From CALGYY01 sp963678485 (GTDB taxonomy: Bacteria > Bacteroidota > Bacteroidia > Bacteroidales > CAIWKO01): a stretch of DNA of 64,000 nt. A program made the position numbers and the translations under genes. This document shows, piece by piece, positions 17,606-26,265 of this stretch; position 1 is the stretch's first letter, and every line of letters begins with the position of its first letter. The notes below the pieces were generated by a model, which saw nothing but the letters and a program-made list of their open reading frames with translations, did not search any database and was not told the origin of the DNA. Location of the stretch: contig OY782882.1 of NCBI GenBank assembly GCA_963678485.1, positions 4,340,001 to 4,404,000 of the forward strand, read 5' to 3'.

Positions 17606-18286
17606 ATGAAAACGATGCGATTATTATTAGGTCTGGTATTTTGTTTCTTTTGTCTCTCTTGTGAGAAGACTGGTTTAACAGAAGATCAGATTGTTGAAGG
17701 CTTAAAGGAAGCATTAAAGGTTGGCACCGAAAATAGCGCTAACAAAGCAAATGCTGTTGATGGTTACTTCGCCAATGCGAATATCAAAATTCCTTTTCCT
17801 GAAGATGCACACTTTGTTGAAACTGCTTTATCTGCCGTTCCTATTGTAGGTCAGCCTTTGGTAGATGAGTTGGTTCTCAAGCTCAATCGCGCTGCTGAAG
17901 ATGCTGCTGACGAAGCCAAGCCAATTTTTTTAAATGCCATTACCAGCATGTCGATTATTGATGCGCTTAATATTCTGAATGGTGCTGATGATGCGGCAAC
18001 CCAATATCTGAAAACAAATACGTACGATCAGTTAAAAGCTGCATTTGCGCCTGATGTAAATACATCGTTGAGTACTGTTGGTGCAACAACTGCATGGACC
18101 AATGTTACAACTGCCTATAATACTTATGTTCCCGTGGGACAGCCCATCAATACCGATCTTGGCGATTATACTACAGGAAAGGCGCTGGATGGCTTGTTTT
18201 TTCTGGTTGCACAAGAAGAAGGGAAAATCAGAAATGATCCTGCCGCGCGCGTAAATGAAATATTACAGAAAGTGTTTGGTAATTAA
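17606..18286 (+). CDS. DUF4197 domain lipoprotein
   Basis: The 226-residue protein has a lipoprotein signal peptide ending in LSC at about residue 19 (MKTMRLLLGLVFCFFCLSC). The mature part matches the pattern of the DUF4197 family: TEDQIVEGLKEALKVG, then GYFANANIKIPFP, VETALSAVPIVGQPLVDEL, LNRAAEDAADEAKPIFLNAI and a DGLFFLVAQEEGKIRNDPAARV ending shared across the family. The function of this family is not known. ATG 17606 is preferred because it places the lipobox correctly; the open frame from 17561 adds an unrelated leader. It follows the macroglobulin gene by 69 bases and is closed by a terminator, so both may be one transcript. Confidence 0.88.
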   Translation: MKTMRLLLGLVFCFFCLSCEKTGLTEDQIVEGLKEALKVGTENSANKANAVDGYFANANIKIPFPEDAHFVETALSAVPIVGQPLVDELVLKLNRAAEDAADEAKPIFLNAITSMSIIDALNILNGADDAATQYLKTNTYDQLKAAFAPDVNTSLSTVGATTAWTNVTTAYNTYVPVGQPINTDLGDYTTGKALDGLFFLVAQEEGKIRNDPAARVNEILQKVFGN

Positions 18287-18301
18287 TTTTTGTAAGGGAC
18301 G

Positions 18302-18340
18302 AATAAGAGGTTGCCGTAATAGGTGACCTCTTATTTTTTT
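18302..18340 (+). terminator. Terminator after the DUF4197 gene
   Basis: AATAAGAGGT (18302-18311) pairs perfectly with ACCTCTTATT (18326-18335) around a 14-base loop, and a T run follows to 18340. Confidence 0.85.
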
Positions 18341-18383
18341 AAACTGTTGTGAATTCTCTTCCAAAGAGAGGAGAGTCATTCGC

Positions 18384-18515
18384 TTATTTTTTTATGTTAC
18401 GCTCTTTTTCCCATTTTCGCAAACGCCTGTCGATACTGATTAGATAGGCGAAGAGTCCGAGGAGGATCATCGTTAATACAATGATTACGGAAAGCAAAGG
18501 AATATTATTCAGCAT
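18384..18515 (-). CDS. CcmD-like small membrane protein (43 residues)
   Basis: A 44-codon frame on the minus strand starts with ATG at 18515 and ends with TAA at 18384-18386. The product begins MLNNIPLLSVIIVLTMILLG, one transmembrane helix (about residues 5-27), and ends in a strongly basic tail (SIDRRLRKWEKERNIKK). This is the architecture of CcmD, a tiny membrane protein that works with CcmC and releases haem-loaded CcmE in cytochrome c maturation. The start overlaps the end of ccmC by 11 bases, the position ccmD holds in other genomes. Size, topology, position and overlap together support the call, although so short a sequence cannot be assigned by motif alone. Confidence 0.72.
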   Translation of the reverse strand: MLNNIPLLSVIIVLTMILLGLFAYLISIDRRLRKWEKERNIKK

Positions 18516-19191
18516 GGAATGAGGAATTTTCAGATTCAGTTTTTAGCTTATCAATTCGAAAGCATAGTTCAAGATACCAAACGCCTATAAGAATCCAGCC
18601 AATAATTGCCGGGTAAAAAACGAGGCGCATCGAAGCATCGAGTTCTGCAGGGTTAAGGGCAGGATTTCCGCCTTGTCCCGGATGAATGGAACCCGCTCCA
18701 GTACGTGGAAGTATCATCATAAACACCAGCATCATTGCAAAGGCCAAAATATTGTAAACTGCGGCAATGCGACCACGGTAGGCAGGATCCTTTACAGCGC
18801 TTCTTAATATTTTATAGGCAAGGTAACTTAATATGGTAACTGCGGCGCCATTAAGCTTGGGGTCGTTTATCCACCAGCTACCCCAGCTGATCTTAGCCCA
18901 GACCATTCCTGTTAGTATTCCAAGAATTCCGAAAACCAATGCAATGTTAACCGCATTATTTGAAATGTTATCCCAGGATAATTTTTGATTGCTTAAATAG
19001 GCAATGCCTGTCACTAAAGAAATCGCAAGCAATACAATCATGGCAAACCACATTCCTACATGGTAAAACAGATTTCTTATAGAGTCACCTAATACAGGCA
19101 AGTCAGGTGTTTCCTTGAGCAGTCCGGCAATCAACGCATAGCAAAGTAAAACGATTGCCAATGATTTGTATATGATTTTAAGTATTTTCAT
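18505..19191 (-). CDS. ccmC: Haem exporter subunit CcmC (CcsA/CcmC family)
   Basis: The 228-residue protein has six predicted membrane segments and the tryptophan-rich periplasmic signature WAKISWGSWWINDPKLNGAA of the CcmC/CcmF/CcsA superfamily, which binds haem on the outer face of the cytoplasmic membrane. Candidate haem-ligand histidines are in FYHVGMW (before the Trp motif) and in GAGSIHPGQ (after it), as expected for CcmC. The ATG at 19191 lies one base after the stop of ccmB, so the two are translated together; the longer frame starting at 19251 would overlap ccmB. The protein length matches CcmC rather than the larger CcmF. It would load haem onto CcmE, but no ccmE, ccmF or ccmA gene is next to it here. 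Confidence 0.92.
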   Translation of the reverse strand: MKILKIIYKSLAIVLLCYALIAGLLKETPDLPVLGDSIRNLFYHVGMWFAMIVLLAISLVTGIAYLSNQKLSWDNISNNAVNIALVFGILGILTGMVWAKISWGSWWINDPKLNGAAVTILSYLAYKILRSAVKDPAYRGRIAAVYNILAFAMMLVFMMILPRTGAGSIHPGQGGNPALNPAELDASMRLVFYPAIIGWILIGVWYLELCFRIDKLKTESENSSFHAE

Positions 19192-19192
19192 C

Positions 19193-19852
19193 TTAGGCTC
19201 TCCACAAATAAGGAAACAAAATATAGGCGAGACTTGCAACAATTGCATCAAGTATGAGGAGTACCAATATTTTCATCCAAAAATCAAATGGCAAAATGAT
19301 CATTGCACAATACTTTGTCAGATCAACACACAGAACTACTAATGGCAATGCGATTGGAAACCCAAGAATGGCGGTCATTGCGAAATGATTACCCAGACGA
19401 CCAGCTATTGCAGAAACAAAAGTCAGCAAGCTGGCAAAACCAATACAACCAGCTGCAAGCACAAGAATAAATGCAGCCGAATGCTGGACAAAGTTTCCCA
19501 AGAGAAAAGAAAAAATCAGATAGCTGATCCCACCAAGAATAATCATCAATACATTGTTATAGATGATTTTTGCAAGTATGAGTGAATGCTGCGATGCCAG
19601 AGTATTATAGAATGACTGCCGCGACTGACTTTCCTGTATAAAACTCCGGGAAACGGCGTTAGTGGCGGCAAACAATACTATTACCCAAAAAAGTGCGGCA
19701 AGTGTATGTTGATCAACCTCTGCTGAAAATGCCAGATAGCAAAGAAATAAAGTTGAAACGAGATACAGAACGACACCATTAATTGCCGCTCTGTTTCTCA
19801 ATTCCAGACGAAAATCCTTTGCGATGAACGCATTCACCTCACTCAGTCGCAT
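19193..19852 (-). CDS. ccmB: Haem exporter permease CcmB
   Basis: The 219-residue protein has six hydrophobic segments and an N-terminal cytoplasmic stretch (SEVNAFIAKDFRLELRNRAA) that is characteristic of CcmB. Conserved family features include RSFIQESQSRQSFYNTLASQ in the first cytoplasmic loop and a GFASLLTFVSAIAGRLG helix. CcmB is the permease of the CcmABCD ABC transporter, which drives release of holo-CcmE. The ATPase CcmA, normally encoded just upstream, is not here: the preceding gene on this strand encodes a beta-CASP nuclease whose stop lies only 8 bases from the ccmB start. CcmA is presumably encoded elsewhere. Confidence 0.92.
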   Translation of the reverse strand: MRLSEVNAFIAKDFRLELRNRAAINGVVLYLVSTLFLCYLAFSAEVDQHTLAALFWVIVLFAATNAVSRSFIQESQSRQSFYNTLASQHSLILAKIIYNNVLMIILGGISYLIFSFLLGNFVQHSAAFILVLAAGCIGFASLLTFVSAIAGRLGNHFAMTAILGFPIALPLVVLCVDLTKYCAMIILPFDFWMKILVLLILDAIVASLAYILFPYLWRA

Positions 19853-19860
19853 AGGGTTGG

Positions 19861-21261
19861 TTATAAAGTTACTGAGGATCCTTTTTCAGGTATTTCTATA
19901 TTCTGAAAGCGATTGAATTCCATTGATTTTTTGTAAGCAATCTGTGTTTCGGCTTCACCGTGAACAAGAAAGATTTTCTTATGTTGTTTTTTATCCTGAC
20001 AACTAAGGTAATTCATCATTTCAGCATAATCGCCGTGAGCACTGAATGATTCCAGCTCTCTGATTTCTGCTTTTACCTGATATACTTTTCCATGGATAGA
20101 AACTTCTTTATCGCCTCGTTTTATTTTTCCGCCCAAAGTTTTGGGTTCGCAATATCCAACGATTAGGATGGTTGTTTTTTCGTTTGATATGTTGTTTGCC
20201 AGATGATGCTTAACGCGTCCGGCCTCCATCATACCCGATGAAGAGATAATCACGCAAGGTTCTTTTGAGCTGTTGAGGCGCTTGGAACCTTCAACATCCA
20301 TAATGTAGGTAAGATCGTTAAATCCGAATGGATCGGGATCTTTCTGCATCAAGGTAAGTATATCTTTATTGAAACACTCGGGGTGCATACGCATAATATT
20401 CGTGGCATTCACCGAAAGGGGACTATCAACATATATTTTTACTTTAGGCAGCCATCCCAGATTGAACAGGCGATTGAATGCATATACTATTTCCTGTGTG
20501 CGGCCAACGGCAAAAGAAGGGATAATGAGTTTTCCCTTTTTACCGAGGCAGGTTTCGAGTGTAATTTCTTTGAGTTTCTTGAGCGAATCTTCTCTGTTGT
20601 CGTGTAAACGGTCACCATAGGTTGATTCGGTAATCAGGTAATCAGCTTGTGGAAAGGGCTGTGGTTCGCGGAGAATCGCATTGCCCGGGCGACCAATATC
20701 GGAAGTATAGCAAAGACGTTTTGTTTCACCATCTTCTTTTATTATGAGATTAACAGCGGAGGCACCAAGAATATGTCCGGTATCAGTGAATTTCAGCGTG
20801 ACACCATCGCACACAGTATAATCGAGATTATACGGGATGCTTACAAAAAGCTGCATACTATTCACCGCGTCTTCCTGTGTATATATTGGTTGAACAGTAG
20901 CTTGTCCCTGACGTTCGCGTTTTTTGTTATCGGTTTTTGTATCGTATTCCTGTATTTTACCGCAATCAGCGAGCATAATCGAGCAAAGGTCCCGTGTTGC
21001 AGGTGTACAAAGCACGATTCCCTTGAATCCGAGGTTTACGATATAAGGTATAAGTCCTGAGTGGTCGATATGTGCGTGGGACAGTATCAGATAATCTACT
21101 TCCTGAGGATTGAATCCGAGATCTCTGTTACAAGCGTCGGTTTCTGCGCCTTTACCTTGGTACATTCCGCAATCGAGCAGAATTTTTTTTCCGTTTTGCA
21201 GACTAATTAAATGTTTACTGCCAGTGACTTCACGGGCTGCTCCCAGAAACTGAATTTTCAT
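19861..21261 (-). CDS. Beta-CASP metallo-beta-lactamase-fold RNA nuclease (CPSF/YsdC-like)
   Basis: The 466-residue protein carries the metallo-beta-lactamase zinc motif HxHxDH at His62, His64, Asp66, His67 (LSHAHIDHSG), then DTGHILGAS with the third-motif His and the CxxTSDIGRPG Asp. The beta-CASP insert follows (ITESTYGDRLH, PSFAVGRTQEIVYA, SSSGMMEAGRVKHHL), and the C-terminal RNA-specificity block ELESFSAHGDYAEMMNYL and FLVHGEAE closes it. This is the full motif set of RNA-processing exonucleases and endonucleases related to CPSF-73. ATG 21261 gives the canonical MKIQFLGAAREVTGS start; the longer frame to 21324 runs through the promoter and terminator. A TATCTTTG element sits 23 bases upstream. 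The gene is close to ccmB, but no functional link is apparent. Confidence 0.93.
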   Translation of the reverse strand: MKIQFLGAAREVTGSKHLISLQNGKKILLDCGMYQGKGAETDACNRDLGFNPQEVDYLILSHAHIDHSGLIPYIVNLGFKGIVLCTPATRDLCSIMLADCGKIQEYDTKTDNKKRERQGQATVQPIYTQEDAVNSMQLFVSIPYNLDYTVCDGVTLKFTDTGHILGASAVNLIIKEDGETKRLCYTSDIGRPGNAILREPQPFPQADYLITESTYGDRLHDNREDSLKKLKEITLETCLGKKGKLIIPSFAVGRTQEIVYAFNRLFNLGWLPKVKIYVDSPLSVNATNIMRMHPECFNKDILTLMQKDPDPFGFNDLTYIMDVEGSKRLNSSKEPCVIISSSGMMEAGRVKHHLANNISNEKTTILIVGYCEPKTLGGKIKRGDKEVSIHGKVYQVKAEIRELESFSAHGDYAEMMNYLSCQDKKQHKKIFLVHGEAETQIAYKKSMEFNRFQNIEIPEKGSSVTL

Positions 21262-21283
21262 AGTATTATAGTTTGATGATGTA

Positions 21284-21291
21284 CAAAGATA
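21284..21291 (-). promoter_or_regulatory. -7 promoter element of the beta-CASP nuclease gene
   Basis: TATCTTTG on the minus strand (CAAAGATA at 21284-21291) matches the Bacteroidota -7 consensus TAnnTTTG and lies about 23 bases before the ATG at 21261. No clear -33 TTTG was found at standard spacing. Confidence 0.65.
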
Positions 21292-21305
21292 GTGATAATA
21301 AAGCA

Positions 21306-21331
21306 AAAAAAAACCCCGCATCAAGCGGGGC
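21306..21331 (-). terminator. Terminator of the BNR-repeat T9SS gene, possibly bidirectional
   Basis: On the minus strand GCCCCGC and GCGGGG flank a 5-base loop and are followed by eight T (21306-21313). A-tracts on both sides would also allow function in the other direction. It sits between the stop at 21353 and the promoter of the nuclease gene. Confidence 0.88.
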
Positions 21332-21352
21332 TTTTTTTAATACAAATATCGA

Positions 21353-23278
21353 TTACTCAACGATGAGCTTACGGGTTAATTTGCTATCGCCAGCTTCAAT
21401 GCTGATGAAGTAAATTCCACTATTGTAAGAAGCAGTGTTGATTGAGAAATGCTGGCTTCCTGCATTGAGGCTGCCATAATTCATTGAATATACATCCTGT
21501 CCAATCATGTTATAAACATGAATGCTTACATTTTGTGATGAACCAAGGGTCATGTCAATGTTAGCAACAGAACTAGCGGGGTTAGGATAAATGCTAACGC
21601 CATCGATTGTTTGAATTTCCTGGAAACCAATGTCAGAACCGATTTCAGCTTTTGGAATTGTGATATAATAAATAGAATTATCACCAGAAGCATCTTCATC
21701 ACCGCGAACAGCAAGTCCTGGCTCTTGGTCAGCCTGATATATTATATGCAAGTTAGCATCTGAAGTGTATGAAAGTGATCCAAATACACATTCATCAAAG
21801 TTATGTAATGAAGCACCAGTGAGGTCATTAGGAGTTGTCCATGTAGCGCCACCATCGGTAGATTTCATTGCATATAAGTGTCTGTAAAGCTGCTCATTTG
21901 GAGTTGCGCCAGGGTTAGTTAAATCTTCGCGGCAGGAAGAGTAGGTAACATAGATATCTCCAGCATTGTCAATAATGATTTGAGGCATACTTGAGAGGCT
22001 GATATTATAGTTACCAAAAGGAAATGAACCTGAAGCTACAGAAGGGAAGTCAATAGTATCGTTTCCGCTATAATCTAACATTCCAGCGATGTAATTTCCA
22101 CTAGCGATAAGTTGGGTCTCGTTGTTTAATGAACCGCTATCCAATACTGGCATACTTTCGTTCCAGTAAATCAGACCATCGGTATAAGGATAATAGGAGG
22201 ATGCTGGAGGATCATCAGCGAAATCATCATCAGATACTCTCATACGACCTACAACAACGTGAACGAGTCCATTTTCATCAATTGCACAAGCACTTGAACC
22301 GTCAATAGAAGCGATGATAGGGGTTGGAGCGGTTAAACCTGCATCAGGGAATTGGTAGATAGGAACTTTTGTCCATGTTGCACCGGCATCAAAGGATTTC
22401 ATTACAAAGAAATCGCTCCAGCTGTCACCACAAGAAAAAGCAATGGTATCGCCTTTTGGAGCAGCCCATGCGTAACCGTCGCCGCCGTATCCAAGGTTAT
22501 TAACGCTAGGTTTAATGGAAGTAGAGTCCATTCCTGGAAGAACAACAGGAGCTGACCAGGTAGCGCCACCATCGGTTGATTTGTAATAAACCAATGCGAG
22601 AGATAAACCTTGATAATACCACAATTGGCTCATAGTAGCTGTAGTAGAATTGTTTTGGTCGGTGCAAGCAATTAGGTGGATGGTATTTCCAACGGTGATC
22701 GAACGAGGCCAAAGCAGAGCAGTAGTTGCTGTGTTAGTAGGAACTGGACCAACTAAAGTTGTTGAAGCCCATGCACCGGTTCCTTTGGTAGCCCTTGAGG
22801 TAACCAATAAACCAGTTGAACCATTGTGAGTAATGGCTAATTCACCATTTAACAGTGGTGAATAGGATGGCCAGCCGCAACGTGCACTTTCGATACGTGT
22901 TGAGGTAATTGCACCCCAAGCAGTACCATCAAAATAATTGTAAGCGGTTCCACGATCAGGATACGTAGAAGGAGAAACACTTACCGTAAAAGTTGCACCA
23001 ATCGTTCCATCCGGATGAAGATAAATACGATTTTGAACAGATCCATTTGTTTGAAGGTCGTACTGTGTGTTACCAATCTGTGTTTCGTTTACGGCCTTTG
23101 CGTGTGTTGCCTCAACATAAGGATTGTAATTGTTGTTCATGTTGAGAGGAATGTCCACTGCTTTGTGAACTCTGATCGCTGGTACATTCTTAAGGTTTGC
23201 AGGAATTTTCCCAACTTTCTGGGCCATAGCTGCAAAACCAAAAGTCAAAGCTAAGCTAAGTAATAAAAACTTCTTCAT
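21353..23278 (-). CDS. T9SS type A secreted protein with BNR/sialidase-like repeats
   Basis: The 641-residue protein has a signal peptide (MKKFLLLSLALTFGFAAMAQ). Several BNR-type beta-propeller motifs of the form S.DgGaTW occur: KSTDGGATWSAP (about residue 235), KSFDAGATWTKVP (about 300) and KSTDGGATWTTP (about 475). They indicate a sialidase-like propeller, although the catalytic Arg triad and Asp-box Tyr of true sialidases could not be recognised. The last ~80 residues are a type A sorting domain: VSIYPNPASS, a central strand set, then SGIYFISIEAGDSKLTRKLIVE. Such proteins cross the outer membrane through the type IX system and are anchored or released. It has its own promoter and terminator, so it is monocistronic. 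Substrate or ligand is unknown. Confidence 0.9.
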   Translation of the reverse strand: MKKFLLLSLALTFGFAAMAQKVGKIPANLKNVPAIRVHKAVDIPLNMNNNYNPYVEATHAKAVNETQIGNTQYDLQTNGSVQNRIYLHPDGTIGATFTVSVSPSTYPDRGTAYNYFDGTAWGAITSTRIESARCGWPSYSPLLNGELAITHNGSTGLLVTSRATKGTGAWASTTLVGPVPTNTATTALLWPRSITVGNTIHLIACTDQNNSTTATMSQLWYYQGLSLALVYYKSTDGGATWSAPVVLPGMDSTSIKPSVNNLGYGGDGYAWAAPKGDTIAFSCGDSWSDFFVMKSFDAGATWTKVPIYQFPDAGLTAPTPIIASIDGSSACAIDENGLVHVVVGRMRVSDDDFADDPPASSYYPYTDGLIYWNESMPVLDSGSLNNETQLIASGNYIAGMLDYSGNDTIDFPSVASGSFPFGNYNISLSSMPQIIIDNAGDIYVTYSSCREDLTNPGATPNEQLYRHLYAMKSTDGGATWTTPNDLTGASLHNFDECVFGSLSYTSDANLHIIYQADQEPGLAVRGDEDASGDNSIYYITIPKAEIGSDIGFQEIQTIDGVSIYPNPASSVANIDMTLGSSQNVSIHVYNMIGQDVYSMNYGSLNAGSQHFSINTASYNSGIYFISIEAGDSKLTRKLIVE

Positions 23279-23318
23279 AAAAAAGGGTTTTGGTTAGAAA
23301 TTCAAAATTGGATGATGG

Positions 23319-23347
23319 CAAAGATAAAAAAAAACTATGACTTCAAA
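23319..23347 (-). promoter_or_regulatory. Bacteroidota-type promoter for the BNR-repeat T9SS gene
   Basis: On the minus strand a TTTG (-33, at 23347-23344) is followed after 17 bases, largely a T run, by TATCTTTG (-7, at 23326-23319). The ATG at 23278 lies about 40 bases downstream. Confidence 0.7.
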
Positions 23348-23405
23348 GAGAAATCATCATTTTTTCATTCGAAAAATATGCTTTTCTAATCAAAAATTAC
23401 AGCAA

Positions 23406-24404
23406 TTATTTTTCGCTTTCATCAGGATTGGGGCGTCCGATAGGCTTTCCTGTTTTCCACATTTTTTCGGTCTCTTCCTGCTCCTGTTTCATTTCTTTGG
23501 CTAGCTCACGATCCTCAAGTTTATTGAGGTCAGGTTGACCTGCATTTACCCAGCAGGTATACCAAAAACTGCCAACAGCGAGGACAGCTCGCCGCATATC
23601 GCGTTGCACCTGATCGTTAGTGCGTTTCAGAAATTCATCGCAGTATTCTATTGAATATTGTTTTTTAAGTACAGGTCCCGTATTGTCGAGGACAAACATT
23701 TTATCTTCAGGATAGTTCTTTCTGAGATATTCATCCACCATAAAAATGGTATCTATTTGCTGATGGGACACAGTGACGAGATCCCAGGCGTAGTCAATAA
23801 TTTTATCGATATAGACTGCACGTCCAACGAGGAAGTTGTAGTTTTCAGCATAAAGGGCAGGAACGCGTGTTTCCCAAAAGGCGTGAATCCCTTTTTGTTC
23901 GGGAGTTTTTCCATCGTAGTATTGCGTTGTATGAAGAGGTACCGTTGCATCGGCGATATAATGCCCAAAATTGGCAGCATAGTAAAGTACCAGATTTTTA
24001 TCATTATCCTTAAATGCCTGGGTAAGCTTCCAGCTCATTTTTTCAATCCACCAAGGATTAATGCCGTATTCATGCAGTGTGTCTTCCGTATATTTTGAAA
24101 CAGCTTCTTTCCACCATCTGGGGACTACTTCAAAAGCATCATCTCCATAATGGTCAATATCGATATAGTGCTTTTCAGCTTCTCCTTTAACGCTCCGGGA
24201 GCGTTTGTCAGGGTCTGTGGCATGCTCGCATAAATAGTCCAGATGTTGTTTGAAAAAACCAATCATTTCGGGCGGTAGCGTAAATACTGCCATTCTGTTG
24301 ATCTTCTTGTGAGAATAAAATCCCCATGCGCCTGCTTTTGGGCTATAGATCAGCAAGAGCGAAATCATAATAATGAATGAGAAGATGATTCTTGGCTTTG
24401 TCAT
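23406..24404 (-). CDS. Secreted S1/P1 nuclease / zinc phospholipase C-fold protein
   Basis: The 332-residue protein has a signal peptide that ends in KAGA, so the mature protein starts with Trp27 (WGFYSHKKINRMAV). A mature N-terminal Trp whose amino group binds zinc, followed by a His, is the hallmark of the S1/P1 nuclease and bacterial phospholipase C fold. Further zinc-type residues are in HYIDIDHYGDD, in NFGHYIADATVPLHTTQYYDG and in GIHAFWE. The C-terminal 35 residues are charged and rich in Glu/Lys. Family members cleave single-stranded nucleic acid or phospholipids; which applies here cannot be told. The gene ends a short minus-strand group with comB (4-base gap), suggesting joint transcription. 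Confidence 0.82.
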   Translation of the reverse strand: MTKPRIIFSFIIMISLLLIYSPKAGAWGFYSHKKINRMAVFTLPPEMIGFFKQHLDYLCEHATDPDKRSRSVKGEAEKHYIDIDHYGDDAFEVVPRWWKEAVSKYTEDTLHEYGINPWWIEKMSWKLTQAFKDNDKNLVLYYAANFGHYIADATVPLHTTQYYDGKTPEQKGIHAFWETRVPALYAENYNFLVGRAVYIDKIIDYAWDLVTVSHQQIDTIFMVDEYLRKNYPEDKMFVLDNTGPVLKKQYSIEYCDEFLKRTNDQVQRDMRRAVLAVGSFWYTCWVNAGQPDLNKLEDRELAKEMKQEQEETEKMWKTGKPIGRPNPDESEK

Positions 24405-24408
24405 GTAG

Positions 24409-25134
24409 TTATTTTTTTAGGATGGATGTCCCGTTGTAATATGGGACAACTGGAGCCGCGTTTAGTGTGTGACAATACTCCAACACATCGTCAAGTCCTA
24501 GTTTGCGCAGTCGTTCCCTGTGAGCTGCTTTTTGGATATAAGCCATCAAATCTACTTTTGCAATTCCCCAAAGGTCGATTGCTGCAATAGTTGAGTCGCA
24601 ATTAGTAGTGAATGCGTTGCTTGTAATTAGTGTTTCGGCCAGTGCACCAGCAAAGAGACTATCCTCAAGATTAAATTTGTTTTTCCAACCTGAGCAAAAA
24701 ATAATCACATCTCTGGTGGATGAAATGAGGTATTCGGCCAGTACTGCATGATTGAGGTACGAACCAATGAGGAGTTCACCTGAATTCACAGCCATACTAA
24801 TTGCCTTAGTGCCGTTAGTAGTGGTATAAGCGATACTGCTGTCTTTTGCTGCATCGTTCATAAAGTTGAAAGGGGAGTTGCCAAAATCAGCAAAGTCCAG
24901 CACTTTTCCATCGCGTTCGCCCGCGACCAGATAGCCTTTTTCTTTATAGGCTCTGGCTTCTTCGATCGTTGCTACAGGAATAATTTCTTTTACTCCAAAA
25001 TGCAAGGCCGCGCAGATCGTAGATGTTGCGCGGAGTATATCCACCAGAATGATTGATTTTTCGCTGGCGTCGTAAGTATTGAATAATGCAGGGGAAAAAC
25101 ATACTTCCACTGACCTTTTGTGGTTTTCGGGCAT
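24409..25134 (-). CDS. comB: 2-phosphosulfolactate phosphatase family protein
   Basis: The 241-residue protein has the ComB signatures IILVDILRATSTICAALHFG (residues about 26-45), GYLVAGERDGKVLDFADFGNSP, and YTTTNGTKAI followed by LLIGSYLNHAVLAEYL. ComB dephosphorylates phosphosulfolactate in coenzyme M synthesis in methanogens; in bacteria it is widespread and linked to sulfolactate or remains without a defined substrate. The start at ATG 25134 is preferred over the TTG at 25161 because a promoter -7 element (TAACTTTG) overlaps that TTG. No comA or comC gene is adjacent, so the physiological reaction here is uncertain. Confidence 0.9.
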   Translation of the reverse strand: MPENHKRSVEVCFSPALFNTYDASEKSIILVDILRATSTICAALHFGVKEIIPVATIEEARAYKEKGYLVAGERDGKVLDFADFGNSPFNFMNDAAKDSSIAYTTTNGTKAISMAVNSGELLIGSYLNHAVLAEYLISSTRDVIIFCSGWKNKFNLEDSLFAGALAETLITSNAFTTNCDSTIAAIDLWGIAKVDLMAYIQKAAHRERLRKLGLDDVLEYCHTLNAAPVVPYYNGTSILKK

Positions 25135-25158
25135 TCTAAAATGGTTCTTTGTTTCGTA

Positions 25159-25166
25159 CAAAGTTA
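25159..25166 (-). promoter_or_regulatory. -7 promoter element upstream of comB
   Basis: TAACTTTG on the minus strand (CAAAGTTA at 25159-25166) matches TAnnTTTG. Transcription would begin about six bases further on, leaving a ~20-base leader before ATG 25134, which decides that start. Confidence 0.62.
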
Positions 25167-25199
25167 CGATTTAATTCTTTATTGACTTCACTGATCTTC

Positions 25200-26102
25200 T
25201 TATTGTGGCTTGCGAAGTATGGCCAATAGCTGTATTTGATTTCCCAGCAATACCGAGAGTAAACCGGCGGGATAGAGCAAGAGATTTATTAGCCATGAGC
25301 GGCTGAAGGCTTTACTGGCTTTCCAAAAGGCATAATTTCCACCAAATGTAGTGAGCTTTACTAACTGGAAACCATGACGTTTAACCAGATTTTTGATCGA
25401 GTTGCGGTTAAAGCCATTGATGTGGTAAGGTGTGACGAAGGGTTTGATTTTACCATATTTCGATCGGTTGCCCGTCAGAAAATATGTCCACTTTGTCAGC
25501 GTATTCATTAAAGAATCTTCATTAGGGACGATGAATAGCACTACCCCACCGGGTTTTAGTATTCGATAAAATTCTTGCATAATGGCTGATGGATCCGGGA
25601 CATGTTCCAGGACTGAATCGCAATGAATAACACTGAATTGCTGATCGACATATGCAGCATCCATTAAGTTTCCTATGAAACAAGGTATGGTCGCTGACAA
25701 ATCGGTTTGCAGATTATTCGCAATGTCGCATGCATAGGGTGTAAAGCCATTTACTAATGCATGCCTGATCATATAACCTTCGCCGCAACCCATGTCCAAA
25801 AAGTTTCCCTGTTTTTCTCCCAGTACATTGCAAATCCATTGAATGCGCTCAGAATTTTCTTTTTGGTTAAGCTTAATTTGCCAATCGGTTTTCATGGCTT
25901 CACCAAAGTAATTTTCTTCGTACAGCGTTTTCCACTCAGATTCGCTAAGGTCGATGCTTGGGTCGACAAAATAGAATCCGCATATTTCGCATTGCGCAAT
26001 ATGATAATTATTCTGTTCGGCTCTTGGAAATGTCTTGGTAATCCTTGGTTTTCCAATGATTGCATATTTTGTTGAACCGCAGATTATACAGTGGCTGGAC
26101 AT
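25200..26102 (-). CDS. SAM-dependent methyltransferase with N-terminal zinc ribbon
   Basis: The 300-residue protein begins with a likely zinc ribbon: CIIC near residue 5 and CEIC near residue 38. A class I methyltransferase domain follows, with motif I GNFLDMGCGEGYMIRHAL (about 98-115), an acidic residue after strand 2 (YACDIAN), and the late motifs HCDSVLEHVPDPSAIM and LKPGGVVLFIVPNED. The C-terminus has a hydrophobic stretch (SWLINLLLYPAGLLSVLLG) that could bind a membrane. Zinc-ribbon methyltransferases of this type are common in surface-polysaccharide and sugar-modification loci, but no sugar genes are nearby. The ATG at 26102 is used instead of a TTG at 26132. Substrate is unknown. Confidence 0.85.
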   Translation of the reverse strand: MSSHCIICGSTKYAIIGKPRITKTFPRAEQNNYHIAQCEICGFYFVDPSIDLSESEWKTLYEENYFGEAMKTDWQIKLNQKENSERIQWICNVLGEKQGNFLDMGCGEGYMIRHALVNGFTPYACDIANNLQTDLSATIPCFIGNLMDAAYVDQQFSVIHCDSVLEHVPDPSAIMQEFYRILKPGGVVLFIVPNEDSLMNTLTKWTYFLTGNRSKYGKIKPFVTPYHINGFNRNSIKNLVKRHGFQLVKLTTFGGNYAFWKASKAFSRSWLINLLLYPAGLLSVLLGNQIQLLAILRKPQ

Positions 26103-26222
26103 TGTAGGGTGTATTGTGGAAACTTTTGGCAAATAAACAAAAAAGCCATGGATTCTGGCGTAATAATTTTTATTTACTGGGAGGTTACGGAATTTCTTTT
26201 ACGCAAATTGAATGAAAACGAT

Positions 26223-26230
26223 TAATTTTG
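26223..26230 (+). promoter_or_regulatory. -7 promoter element of the agmatinase operon
   Basis: TAATTTTG at 26223-26230 matches TAnnTTTG and lies 35 bases before the agmatinase ATG. The upstream TTG at 26208 is too close to be a standard -33 box. Confidence 0.6.
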
Positions 26231-26265
26231 CGTGACTTTTCACTACCTAAGTAAAATTTTGAGCT

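Noticed and set aside
21353..23278. BNR-repeat protein as an active sialidase
   Set aside because: Asp-box-like S.DgGaTW motifs are present, but the catalytic Arg triad and the nucleophilic Tyr/Glu pair could not be identified, so only a propeller fold is claimed.
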